Notes under the pieces: generated by a model
What the model saw: the letters and a program-made list of their open reading frames with translations, nothing else
Told to the model about the DNA's origin: nothing
The model's database searches: none
Source: Conoideocrella luteorostrata
Taxonomy: Eukaryota > Ascomycota > Sordariomycetes > Hypocreales > Clavicipitaceae
DNA: 64,000 nucleotides
Direction: 5' to 3'
NCBI GenBank assembly: GCA_032433595.1
Contig: JASWJB010000161.1
Span: 30,476-94,475 of the forward strand
Translations under genes and position numbers: made by a program
Shown: piece after piece, positions 10,605 through 21,498 of the stretch
How the letters are laid out: every line of letters starts with the position of its first letter
Numbering within the stretch: the first letter of the stretch is position 1

Positions 10605-13506
10605 TCCTGCAGATGCATGAGTCAGATGTTACAAATACACCATTCTATTACATCTATATAACATTGGATGGGCTGGCTATTCAGGAGGTGTGAGGGAGAG
10701 GCCCTGTGGCCTCGATGTGGGCTTTGGAGGCAATTCAGACATATGCGCCTGACTGTGGAGGCTGTCACATGACGCTGATTGAGTGGCCTCAACATCTGCT
10801 ATAGCATTGAATAGACTCTTAATGCAAAGGGAAATAAAAGGCGTTGAAAGCCTACAGATGACGCAGAGGGGAATGTTGTCCTCGTGCCTCTTGCTTACTG
10901 GCAGACGGAGTCCAAGACGAAGATGGACGTGAGTGTCAACGACAGAGGATACATACACGGCCAAAATACGAAGATTGTTGTATCAACTCCAAGTAGGTTG
11001 TCACGCAGACGCCTCAAGATTCCGCTGCAAGAGCGACATCGAGATCAAACGGTAGCTCGTCAATTTGCAGTCTGGTGTTTATCTTGGAAACGGGTTACAT
11101 GTCAAGATCGAAGGCAAATGGCCAGGGCTCTTCGACGACCGGGAATGACGGAGAAAGTGTCACAAATACACAGTTGCAAGAAGCACCACTGTATAGCAAG
11201 ACAACAAGGCTAACGGCGAGGAAAGGAGCGTTCTCAAGGCATCCCCTCCCCCCCTTTTTTTAATGCCTACCATTAGGCTGCAAAATCGGACCTTATAATT
11301 GGAACAATCCAGATAGTATGGTGCGTTGAATTGTTGATCAATGGTCTCCAGCAGGGTATAGCCGGCATCTAATACTGTATTGTTACGCGTTGAGATGAGT
11401 CCATGAGGGACGAAAAAAAAAGTAGTATAGTGCGTTGCAAGGTGGAGACTGGCCTTTTCCAACTCACATGGAAGTATATAGAGGTAGGGAAGATTGATGA
11501 CGGTCTATGCAACGGTGATGTGCTGGAGTACATTCGAGTCAATGTAATGTGTGAGAAGTCGAGCATCAGGAGAAAGAGGAAGCCGCATGTGGTCCCTATA
11601 CACATCATAAACGTATTTTCCGATGCTGGCAATGCTGTCGCGGCTAACGCTCGGCCGCCTCGCAAGAAACTGAAGATTGAATTGAAAATAAAAGAAGAAG
11701 TGGATGTCTACTACGATCAGCATCTCTGTCGGACAAATCAGGGTGCTTGGAAGGACGGCTTGAGAAAGGCGAGCGACCTCAGAGCGGGATCCTACGACGC
11801 TTAAGCAGCTCCGTTGGGCTCCAAATGGGGAAAAACCCGAAGTTGTGTATTGTATTGGGGAGCAGAAAAATGGAGAGGAGCGTATTGTATTGCTAAGGAG
11901 GCAAACAGAAAGCACTGAAGAAGTTTATCGTATAGCAGAGAAGGCAAAGGGAAGAACAAAACGGGGTGTATTTGTTGAGGTCGCTGAACTAGTGATCTAA
12001 TCACCGCCAAAGAGCTCATCCATGAAGGAGTCTTAAAAAAAAAAAAGCGCGACCTCCCTTCGCCAGCGGACTAGATACGCCACGCGGAATGCGTTTGTCG
12101 TGCGGTCGGCCACGTCCCAAACCAGTCCCTTTGAAGCCGGGCATACGCGCTGCTGTGCTTGCTCTTCTCCTCCGGCACACTCACGAACTACTCCGTAGTT
12201 GTGTAGCCTATCCGCGCAGAGATGCAGACGTGCATATCCATCGTGGCTGGTGATCCACGACGGCGGAGCGAGCAGGCTTCGTGGGATGGTGCTGGCAAAC
12301 TCCCGAGTCGATGAGTCCCTGAAACTGGAAATTCTCATCGAAAACTATATTCCCAACTTGGAGATCAGGATGAGACAAAACGAACGGCCCTTGCGTGCCG
12401 GATCGCGTGGGGCTAAGCTCATGAAAAATATGGCTTCAGGTGATACGGAGCGAATAGTTCGTCCCGGATGTCTGCCTCAGCATCAAATTCAACAAAGAAG
12501 CACGCTGAAGCTGCCATTATCTTGCCCAACGACACGACACGGTTTCCCATCGTTTGTGACGGGAAGCCAAGGCGCAGACTGCATCTCGATCCAAGTATTT
12601 TTGAAGGCCGTACTCACGCTTTTCAGGCGCACATGCGCATAGGGAAACAGTTGCCTTCGACTCAAAGATTTACTGCTCATTTCTGATGCTTTCGCCTCTG
12701 ATACTTATGTAACTCTGTGCAACCTTGTGTAACCAACTAGCTATTTGGGAAAACACCGAAGGAGGATTGTGAGGGAGGTAGGTGTGTGCGGGGAGGAAAG
12801 AGATCCGGCTAGCACATTATAAAAACTGGAGTGACTACGGCGTACATGCCTAGCCGGCATAGGTATTGTTCTTATTGACTGCAACTCTTCAGCCTGGTCT
12901 CTAGTGTGCGTTTTAGTAACGACGCGGCCGGCGAGTAGCACCATTGAGCGGGTAATAGCTCCGTAGCCGTCTTTCTCATTCAAGCTCCCGGCAGTACGGC
13001 AGACATGGATCAACCGCAGCGTGCCCGAACTGGTAAAAGGCAGACTCGAGTCATTCGTATGATAGCCTATGACGAATGAGGTGTGGTAGTATCTTGCAGG
13101 ACCAATAATACCCGCAGGCCATCACGCAAGCAGTCACTGGTCGGTTGGCGGATGTCACGGTCCGGGGGAAGACGGCCAGGTGTACTAGTGTCATTTCTGG
13201 GCTAGGTTTCTTTATTAATGTCGGTGACTAATTAACTACGTTAGTGTACGGGAGTTAGTTAGCACGGAGGGGGGTGTGAAAAGATGCCCGTCCGTCGTCC
13301 GGACTAGTAACATTTCTATGCTAGGTGTCGTTTTCATATCGGTGACTAGCTAACAGTTGAAGAGCTTTCTGAACAAACAAAGATCAAACACATCCAAGTC
13401 ATTACCCAGGGTCTATGTACACGTTGCGCGACCTCATTAGGGGACAGTGAAGGGCAAGCATGGTGTACCTGCCCAGCCCCCAGCTCTTCCTAAAAAGCCA
13501 CGAACA
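10605..13506. other. unassigned stretch with short frames
   Basis: No gene is firmly supported. A plus-strand frame 11403-11804 starts with ATG and encodes a Lys/Arg-rich 133-residue peptide, but it has no recognisable family or linked exons. Frames at 12199-12686 are also unconvincing. The right end contains the direct repeat annotated separately. Confidence 0.4.
13184..13354. repeat. imperfect ~53-bp direct repeat
   Basis: The segments 13184-13236 and 13303-13354 are similar along their whole length. Both run from ACTAGT through CATTTCT, GCTAGGT and TCGGTGACTA to TAAC. They lie just outside the interrupted gene and the LTR element. Confidence 0.6.
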
Positions 13507-13665
13507 TCAAGCACGATCTAAGTCATCGTCAGGATGATCGTCAAGAACCCTATCAATACCGCAGTCTTCTATATAATCCCAACTATCAGACTCATCATCC
13601 TCGTCTTTATATACGCGGCAGCTGAGGTTCCAGCCCCCTTTCTCTACATTATTGCCTACCTCTTC
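13507..13665 (-). pseudogene. 3' part of a gene split by the LTR element
   Basis: This is the C-terminal coding remainder of the gene whose 5' part lies at 20714-21320. It reads EEVGNNVEKGGW and ends in an acidic tail (many Asp) at a stop at 13507. One copy of the 5-bp target duplication (GAAGA on this strand) is its first sequence. Removing the element plus one duplication copy puts this segment exactly in frame with the 5' part (…DWRVRE|EVGNN…). I therefore infer one ancestral exon. Confidence 0.8.
13661..13665. repeat. target-site duplication, left copy
   Basis: TCTTC immediately precedes the left LTR (which starts TGTCACGA). The identical TCTTC follows the right LTR. Confidence 0.85.
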
Positions 13666-13941
13666 TGTCACGACTTGGGAAACTGGTAAAGCAGAGTGAT
13701 AGACAAGACTTCTGAAGTATTTATAGCTTCTTAGCAACAAGGTAGCACTGTATTATAAACAGTCTTAATCTCTAGCTATCTAATAATTTAGTCTCCTCCT
13801 TCCCTACTTATGCTTCGCTGTTACCCCGCAGTAAAGAGTTTACTAGCTATATGCTATACTCCTCCTATAGGCTAAGGTACATCACTAGACTTATAATATT
13901 ATATAGCTTCTAAATACCCTTATAAGCAGTAATCTCTAATA
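13666..13941 (-). repeat. left LTR (3' LTR of the element)
   Basis: 276 bp, starting TGTCACGACTT on the plus strand. It aligns without gaps to the right LTR, and differences are mostly C/T or G/A transitions. Its outer (left) ~75 bp are almost unmutated, while its inner end is strongly AT-shifted. Confidence 0.9.
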
Positions 13942-16229
13942 GAGTTACCCCTCTTACCTTATAACTATGCTTAGTTATAACTAGGTAATAGCTAGGTTAT
14001 AGTAAGTAATATTTTTTATTTATAAGTTTTAGGGTAAATAGCTAAATTAGCTAGTAACTTTACACCTTAATAGCTATTAGCTTACACACTTAACTATATA
14101 AGTAAGTACTCCCCTTTACTTTTTCCCCTTTTTTCTTTTTCTCCCTTATTATTATTCTTTTTTTATAAGTAAAATATAGCTACTTATTACCTATAAATAA
14201 GTAATAATATAGCTATATATATATACTAACTTACTTTTCTTTACTTATAAATATTAATACTTTATAATTTTAATTTACTTTAGTAAGTACTTATTTTAGT
14301 GTATTATATAGTATATATAAAGCTAACTTATTACTAGCTATTATACCTAAAGCTTATAAAACTATCCCTAAAGAGAAAGGTAATTAACTTATTACCTTAG
14401 TAAAGGAATATACTACTTACTTATTAATATATTACTTTTTTAGGCTTTATTTATTACTAACTCTTTATTAGTTAGGAGTATTTAATTTACTAATATTATA
14501 TATATAAGTTTATTAATTAAAAGTTTAAGCTTATTTTAGCTAATAATAGCTTAAAGCTTAATCTAAAGTATATAAAAAAAGGCTTACTAAAACTTATTAC
14601 TTACCTCTTAGTATTAAGTTATAAGTAAGTTACTAAGTTATTACTTATTCTTTATTAACCTTTACTAGTAAATATTACTAAATATACTTATTATTTTAAG
14701 AATAATAAACCTTATATTTTAGTACTTTTATATACTTTATATTATTATAATCTTATTACTAACTTATTATTAGCTTAATTAATATACTTATTATATTTAT
14801 AAGGCTTTTATAGCTAAGAGAGATAGTATTAAAACTAAAGAGAAAAAGTATTATTATAAATTTAATAGCTTTATTAAAGCTTATAAAAAGCTAGTTTATA
14901 GCTTAGCTAAGGAGAAAAATAAGAATAAAAAGGGTTATACTTAATATACTTAAGCTAAGGTTATAGCTACTTATAAGGTAGCTCTTAGTAAATACACTAT
15001 AATCTTATAGCTATATAATATTATTTATACTTATATCTCCTTAGAAATTATAAACTATTTATACTTTATATATAAAAATAACTAGCTTATAAGTAGTTTC
15101 CCCTTATTCCTTAGGAGTAAACTTATAGTTAATTTATAGCTAGTTTTCTAAATATTAAGAGCTTTTTCTTATATATATAGCCCCCTTAGGCTTTTTTATT
15201 AACCTTAAAGAGCTTTTATATTAATTAAATATAAAAAATACTATTAATTAGGAAAAGTAATTAAGTAATAGTAAAGTAATAATAATTTAGTTATTTTACC
15301 TTAATAATAAAGTAAGGGTTTTAATAGCCTTAGAGTTAAATTAAATTTATTTATATTAATTAAGTGTAAAATCCTAAGTAATAGTATACTTATATAGTAT
15401 AGTCTTAGTATTATTATAGCTATTTAGCTATAAACTTATTAATTATAAGTATTAATAAGGTCTTTAGTTATAAAATCTTAATATAATAGCTATAAATTCT
15501 TAGTAATACTATAGCCTTTTTACTTAACTAGGTATTAATAGCGCTTTTTATTATACTTATAGGTAATTATATATTTAACTTAATACTTAGTTTTTAATTC
15601 TAAGGCGCTATCTTATTACTTACTTATAGTAATTACTTAGTTAATATCCTTATAAAAAGGCTTTAGACTTAAGATATAAAATATATTATATATCTAGGAG
15701 TTACTAGGCATTTATAATTAATATATTATATTATAATAGCCTATAGCTTTAATAATCTTATAAGGTTTAAGATACTTTAGTGCTAGCTTTTTACTAAGTT
15801 ACTATATATTAATATTCTTTATAAATAATAATATATAGTCTCTTTCTTTAAACTTCTATATAGTTCTTTTTTAGTTATAATACTTAGTGTACTTAGCTTA
15901 TATATTACTAAGTAGTTACTTAATTACTATATATTTAGTCTAAAGCTTTAGTGCTTAATTCTTTACTTATTTATTAATAATATTAAAAGGCTTAATAATA
16001 TATATTAAGCCTTATAATATATAACCTTATAATGCCTTTACTAGGGTATAGCTATAAGCTATATAAAAGCTTATATTATAAGTATATTAAGCTAATAATA
16101 ATCTATTTAGTTAGTTAGTTTACTTTATACTACTAAAAGCTTTAAGGTAATACTTTAAGATTTAGTTTATTTACTTAGTTTAGTTATTTATTTATAAATA
16201 AAAAGTAATACTAAGTTATTACTTAGTAG

Positions 16230-16482
16230 TAATAAGGTAATAAAAGGTTCTCTAAAAACTACTTATAAAAGTAATGCCTTAATTAGTTATAATGCCCTTA
16301 GGCATTCTATAGTCCTTAAACACTTAGTCTAAGAAAATTATAGCTAAACTATTACTAGTTATTTACTTTAACACTAGCTTATAAATAGTATACTTAGAGA
16401 ATTTATCTATAATTATAAGAATTAAATTATAGATTTTATTTTTATATATATTAATAAGGGGTAGCCTAGTAATAAAGTTTAT
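16230..16482 (-). pseudogene. integrase core remnant
   Basis: Reading the minus strand gives FITRLP, then IIIDKFSKY, FLD-VFKDYRMPKGIITN and TFISSF, with several stops of the CAA/CAG/CGA-to-stop or TGG-to-TAG type. This is the pattern of a retroviral-type integrase catalytic core: the DFITGLP and VDRFSK blocks, then the LPKSIVSDRG block. Stops and lost acidic residues show it is dead. Confidence 0.8.
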
Positions 16483-17999
16483 AGATAGCTCTTAAAAGGG
16501 GTAATCTAGTATTAGTAGTATTATTAGTTTACTATATAAATAATATAACCTTAGCTTTAAAACTTAGTAATTTAAGTATATATAAATATAGTTCTTAATA
16601 TACTTCTTTATGCCTAGCTAGTAATACTAAGAGATAAGTTATTATAGTATTTTACTAACTCTATAATATCTTACTACTAAGTTATTATAAACTAATAGTA
16701 TTATTTCCTTCCTAAGGCCTCTTAGAATATAAATATATTTTTTATATAAAAGGAGTTCTTTTTTATTAATTTCCTAGGGCTTATGCCCTTAGGTTATAAC
16801 CTTAGAGCTACTTATAAGCTACTTTCTTTATTAAACCATAAAGGTATCCCTTTATTATATTTTTAATAATAACTTAAAAATAAAAGGTATTAATAAATAG
16901 CTATCTTTATTTAATATATTTACTAGGGAGCCTACTATAGAGGCTCTCCTAATAGCTAGGAGCCTTACTATAGTACTTTAGCTAGCTAGCTACGTTAAAG
17001 CTAGTCTTAACTTTGCTAGCTAGGGGCTTTGCTATAACTCTAACTTATTAAAAGTAAGTAATATCTTAGAAATTAACGTAATATATTTAATAATATTATT
17101 ACTAACTTACTATATACTAACTACTTAATTAGGTAATATAGCCTTATTATACCCTATAGTATAAGCGCTACCTTACTTCTTACTCTTTACTTAATTAAAC
17201 AAGGTAGCCTTATTATACCCTATAGTATAATTACTACCTTGCTGCTTATTATTTATAAATTTCTTTAAAAAGGTTAGTAACTATAAGGCCCTTGCTTATA
17301 TTATTGCCTCTTTATTAAAATAGTTTAACTACTTAGATAAACTATTAGCTAAATTAGTAATACTTAGTTTATACTTAATAATAAAATTAAATAAGTATAG
17401 CTTATTTAAAGTAGTAACCTACTTATTTATTAGCTTTAGTTTAAATACTAGGTACTTATAGTTTAAATAATTTATAATAATATAGATTAAGTATATAAAA
17501 TAAGTAAGGTAATATTTTTATATTCTAAATACCTCTTAAATAGCTAGTAGCTTTATATTAGGGATTATATAGTAAATTTCTATAGGAGATAACTTCTTTA
17601 ATATATAAGTAATTAAATACTAGTAATTTAGCTATAATTACGCTAAGATTACACTAATTATAAACCTTAATACATTAGTTTTTATTCTTAATAGTATATT
17701 TAGGTTAAAGTATATTAAGATAAATACTTCTTAAAAGTATTACTTTAGCTCTTTAAAGGCTACTATTATATTGCTTAGTAATATAATACTTCCTATTATA
17801 TCTCTTTTTAGTAGGTTTATTAATAAAATAGTTATTTTACTATACCCTTTAATAAATCTTTAGTAAAAGCCTATAAATCCTAAAAAAGACTAAATCTTTA
17901 ATACATTACTAAGTAATAGCTAGTCTATAATAACTTAAATACACTTAGGTTTTATTTTAATCCCCTTGTTTATTATAATAAATCCTAGGAATCTTACTT

Positions 18000-18190
18000 T
18001 AGTTATAAAAAACTTATACTTATTAATATTTATATATAATTTAGCTTATCTTAGCTTCTTAAGGACTTACTATATATACTACTTATATTTTACAGGGTAA
18101 CTACTATATATTAATATATTATCTAAGTATATAATATAAATAGTATTAATTAAGTCCCCTAAGGCATTATTAATATATTCTTAAAAGGTA
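18000..18190 (-). pseudogene. reverse transcriptase remnant
   Basis: The minus strand reads NALGDLI, then IYLDNILIYSS, KLYININKYKFF and VRFLGFIIINKGIK. This matches the catalytic and following motifs of Ty3/gypsy reverse transcriptase. The second catalytic Asp is Asn (GAT to AAT), and several glutamine codons are now stops, as RIP would produce. Confidence 0.88.
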
Positions 18191-19364
18191 ACTAAAGTAT
18201 TAATTAGCCTAAATAGTATTATAAGATATTTAAAGTAACTATATTAGTATTAAAAGGTAATCTTTTACTTATTACCCTTGCTAATATATAGTTAATAATA
18301 TATATCTTTAAAGTTAATCTTAGTATATACTTTTATGCCCTTTAACTTATTAAGGATTTTAGTTACTAAAGGTAAGGGTGCTTTATCCTTTCTTATAACT
18401 TTATTAAGGCCTTAATAATTTATATATAAGTATAGCTAGCCTCTCTTTTTTAGTATAAAGAGGATTAAGATATTAGCTAAGCTTATTAATTTTCTTATTT
18501 ATTCTTGCTTAGTAGCACTAGCTAAGTATTTATAGAGTACTTATAGCTCTTTTTTAATAAGGTTATAAATAAGTCTTTATAAAGGTATTTAGCTTTTCTT
18601 TAATTTAATTATATATATTTATTTACTAAGAAGGGGTAATATTATAATAGCTTCTCTTAAGAAAATATCTTAATATTTAGTGTAAGCCTTAAATAACTTC
18701 CTTATAGTTTCCTTATTACTTTTTTTATTTTTATTTAGTATTATTACTTAATTAAGTTAAAATTCTCCTTATAAAATTAATATAATAACTAACTTCTTTG
18801 CTTTATAGTAAACTTATTACTTACCTTAGGCTAGTAAGAGTTTTAATATTATAATAAGGTATCTTTAATATTTAAACTCCTATAATATTATTACTAGTTT
18901 ATAAGTAGTAATATAGTTAAGTCCTAAAAGTAAGTTCTCTTTAGTCTTTACTATATAATAGCTAAGTTAATATATTTATATATAACTAATACTATCTTTA
19001 ATTTTAATAATATAGTTAAGGATTCTATAGTGCTTTAGTAGTGTATTTACTATACTTTTTAGTTATATAGGGTTCTTTTATATATTACTTTAATTTATAT
19101 TACTTAATAGTTTAGGGTTAATAATAGTATTAATTATACTTAGGTTAAATAGCGCTAGTATAGCTACTTAGCTATATCCTTACTATAATTTTACCTTTAT
19201 TCTTATATATAAGTCTCTAGTATTATCTATAGTAAACCTAAGCCCTTATTAATAAAATACTATAATAAGTGTTTTATTTATATCTATAGTAGCATAGTTA
19301 TTGCTTTTACTATATATAGTAGTAATATAATAGTTATTACTATAAGTATTATAATTAGGTTTTA

Positions 19365-19412
19365 TATACTTAAGGGAAATATAGCTAGTTTTTTAGTATT
19401 TATAGTAAGTTA
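19365..19412 (-). pseudogene. Gag zinc-knuckle remnant
   Basis: The minus strand reads YYKY-KTSYISLKY. Reversing G-to-A and C-to-T changes would give the spacing of a CX2CX4HX4C knuckle. Its position, upstream (in element orientation) of the reverse transcriptase, agrees with a Gag C-terminus. Confidence 0.6.
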
Positions 19413-20437
19413 CTTTATTTAGCTAAGCTAAGTAAGTGTTAAAGGTAAACACTACTTCCTTGCTATTATTTAGTCTTTTATTTACTAAAGATAGTAAGCT
19501 TAAGTAATTCCTTTTAGGGGTTTTATTCTTAGCTTAGCTAAGTAGGTTTATAGTAACTTTTACTTTCTTGCCTTAACTTATTAAATAGTTTTAACTCTTT
19601 AGGAACTCTTAGCTAAGTACTTGCTTTTTTATAGTATTATTTAAGCTATTAATAAATATATAAATTAAGATATTTTCTTTAATTTTCTTAGGGAGTTTTA
19701 TTTTTACCTTTTCTTAGATTTTCTTATACTCTTAAAAGGATTAACCCTCTCCTTGCCTTAGCCTTATTAGTATCTTAGTTACTTTTAAGTAATATAATTC
19801 TTTATTAATTATTTCTTTTTTTAGCTATACTATAAAGCTCTCTTAGGTATAATCTTAATATAAGACTAACCTATTAATAATAATATAATATAGCTATTAT
19901 TACTTTATATTATTAGTAAGGTAATTATTAGTATATATAACCTTAGTAGTATTATTAGGAAAGTTATAATAATTTATAGTAAAGGCTATATTTAAGTTAA
20001 AGAGAAAGTTTTATAGGCTTTTATAAGTATTACCCTTATATATAAGGGTTTTAAGCTATGCCTTTATAATACTATATTATAGCTAAAACGCTATACTCTT
20101 AGTGCTAAATAAGGGTAATACCTTTTTCTTTAGTAGCCTTATTTACTATAAGCTTATTTTTTTTTCTTAAATACTCCTTTAAAGTTTTATAAGCTTATAG
20201 TGCTTCTTAATTATTTATAGCTCCTTAGCTATTAATTTAATAGCTTTATTTAGTGTATTTTTATTTCTTTCCTAAAGAGTTTAGCTTATTAATTAAGGGA
20301 AAGGAGTATTTTATAAATAGTTACTTATTACTATACTATTACTACTAAGTACTTACTTAATTAGTATATTTATATTAGCTATCTTAATAAGTGTTTTATT
20401 TAATAGTTTACTACCTTAAGGGTAAAGAGATTAAAAT

Positions 20438-20713
20438 TATTATAACTTAAGAAATTAGTAAAGCAGAGTAATAAATAAGACTTCTAAAGTATTTATAGCT
20501 TCTTAGTAATAAGGTAACACTGTATTATGAATAGTCTTAATCTCTAGCTATCTAATAATCTAGTCTCCTCCTTCCCTACTTATGCTTTGCTGTTACCCTA
20601 TAGCGAAGAGTTTACTAGCTGTATGCTATACTCCTCCCATAGGCTGAGGTGCGTCACTAGACTCACGACATCACGTGGCTTCTGAATGCCCTCACAAGCA
20701 GTAATCTCTGACA
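20438..20713 (-). repeat. right LTR (5' LTR of the element)
   Basis: 276 bp, ending CTCTGACA on the plus strand. It keeps CG-containing sequence over its outer ~110 bp (for example CACGACATCACGTGG), but its inner end is AT-shifted relative to the left LTR. Confidence 0.9.
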
Positions 20714-20718
20714 TCTTC
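20714..20718. repeat. target-site duplication, right copy
   Basis: TCTTC directly follows the CA end of the right LTR and is identical to 13661-13665. Confidence 0.85.
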
Positions 20719-21320
20719 CCTGACTCTCCAGTCGAGACTTTTTACTTTCCTCCTGACTTGATCACACGGGCCACCCTCATATACCTCGAGAATGATCGCT
20801 GGCCGGGATGGCATTCCTCTCAGGAGAGTATACACCAGCTTCAGTGCATCACTTGCAACATTATCGTAGCAATACAGCATGTGCTCCATCTTGTCAGTAC
20901 TGTGGATCGTTGTTGTAAGGGTGGTCAGATTGGGGCAGGCCTTCTGAACGGCTTCGATGATACTCATACTGTCCACGTCGAGCATGGCGCGGATGGGACT
21001 CACGAACAGGAACCTCGGGTGCTCTATATACACGTGCCGTATCAAAGCTCCGCATCTGCTCCCAACATCCCTGAAGAAGGAGGTGATTTCGTCGCAGGTG
21101 GCAAAGCAGAAATTGAAGTGATTGAGGCCGTAGAAAAGCGGTAGAACTTCTCTGTAGATAGCCTTGTTCACGCGGAATAGTCCGGGCGAGTACGTGGCGC
21201 CTTCTGGACGGAAATCATTGCAAGGCTGGATCGAGTGATCTTGCGAGCATACCAGCTTGTATATGATGTATCGAATCTCGATGGGGAGTCTGGAGAAGCC
21301 AGAAATTGGGGTGTAGGGAA
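20714..21320 (-). pseudogene. 5' part of a gene split by the LTR element (LPxEIR/F-box-like)
   Basis: The frame reads from about 21320 down to the insertion point: FSRLPIEIRYIIYKLV, then GLFRVNKAIYREVLPLFYG, HFNF, an HVYIEHPRF stretch and LDWRVRE. The LPxEIR opening followed by 'N-x-x-I-Y-R-E-V-L-P-L-F-Y-G' is typical of a large fungal F-box-like family (DUF7730/2EXR-like, from memory). I find no in-frame ATG. The frame stays open upstream through a threonine-coding (ACT)n microsatellite, so the true start or a first exon is unclear. The retrotransposon cuts the frame at codons GAA-GA|; the remainder lies at 13507-13665. Confidence 0.75.
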
Positions 21321-21395
21321 TACTGTAGGATGTGGTGGAAGGTAAGCCGGCAAGTTTTGCGGCAGGAAAGTTGATAGCAGTGCTGATAGCAGTGT

Positions 21396-21498
<103 letters not shown>

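Larger units (their letters stand above)
13666..20713 (-). mobile_element. RIP-degraded Ty3/gypsy LTR retrotransposon
   Basis: A 7,048-bp element is bounded by two 276-bp LTRs (TG…CA ends) and a TCTTC duplication. The interior is extremely AT-rich, dominated by TA steps, with no long open frame. Coding remnants are still legible on the minus strand once C-to-T and G-to-A changes are allowed for. Near 19365-19410 there is a CX2CX4HX4C zinc knuckle whose Cys/His codons became Tyr. Near 18110-18190 a reverse-transcriptase block reads IYLDNILIYSS (YLDD with GAT to AAT). At 16230-16480 an integrase core reads INFITRLP, then IIIDKFSKY, then MPKGIITN. The order Gag, RT, integrase fits Ty3/gypsy, with transcription right to left. 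A purine-rich tract next to the left LTR is consistent with a polypurine tract. The element is surely inactive. Confidence 0.93.

Noticed and set aside
12199..12686. Two overlapping plus-strand frames (147 and 72 codons)
   Set aside because: They are in different frames with no intron that joins them in phase, and neither shows a family motif.
13942..20437. AT-rich tract as a possible centromere or AT-isochore
   Set aside because: LTRs, target duplication and readable gag/RT/integrase remnants explain it as a RIPed retrotransposon.
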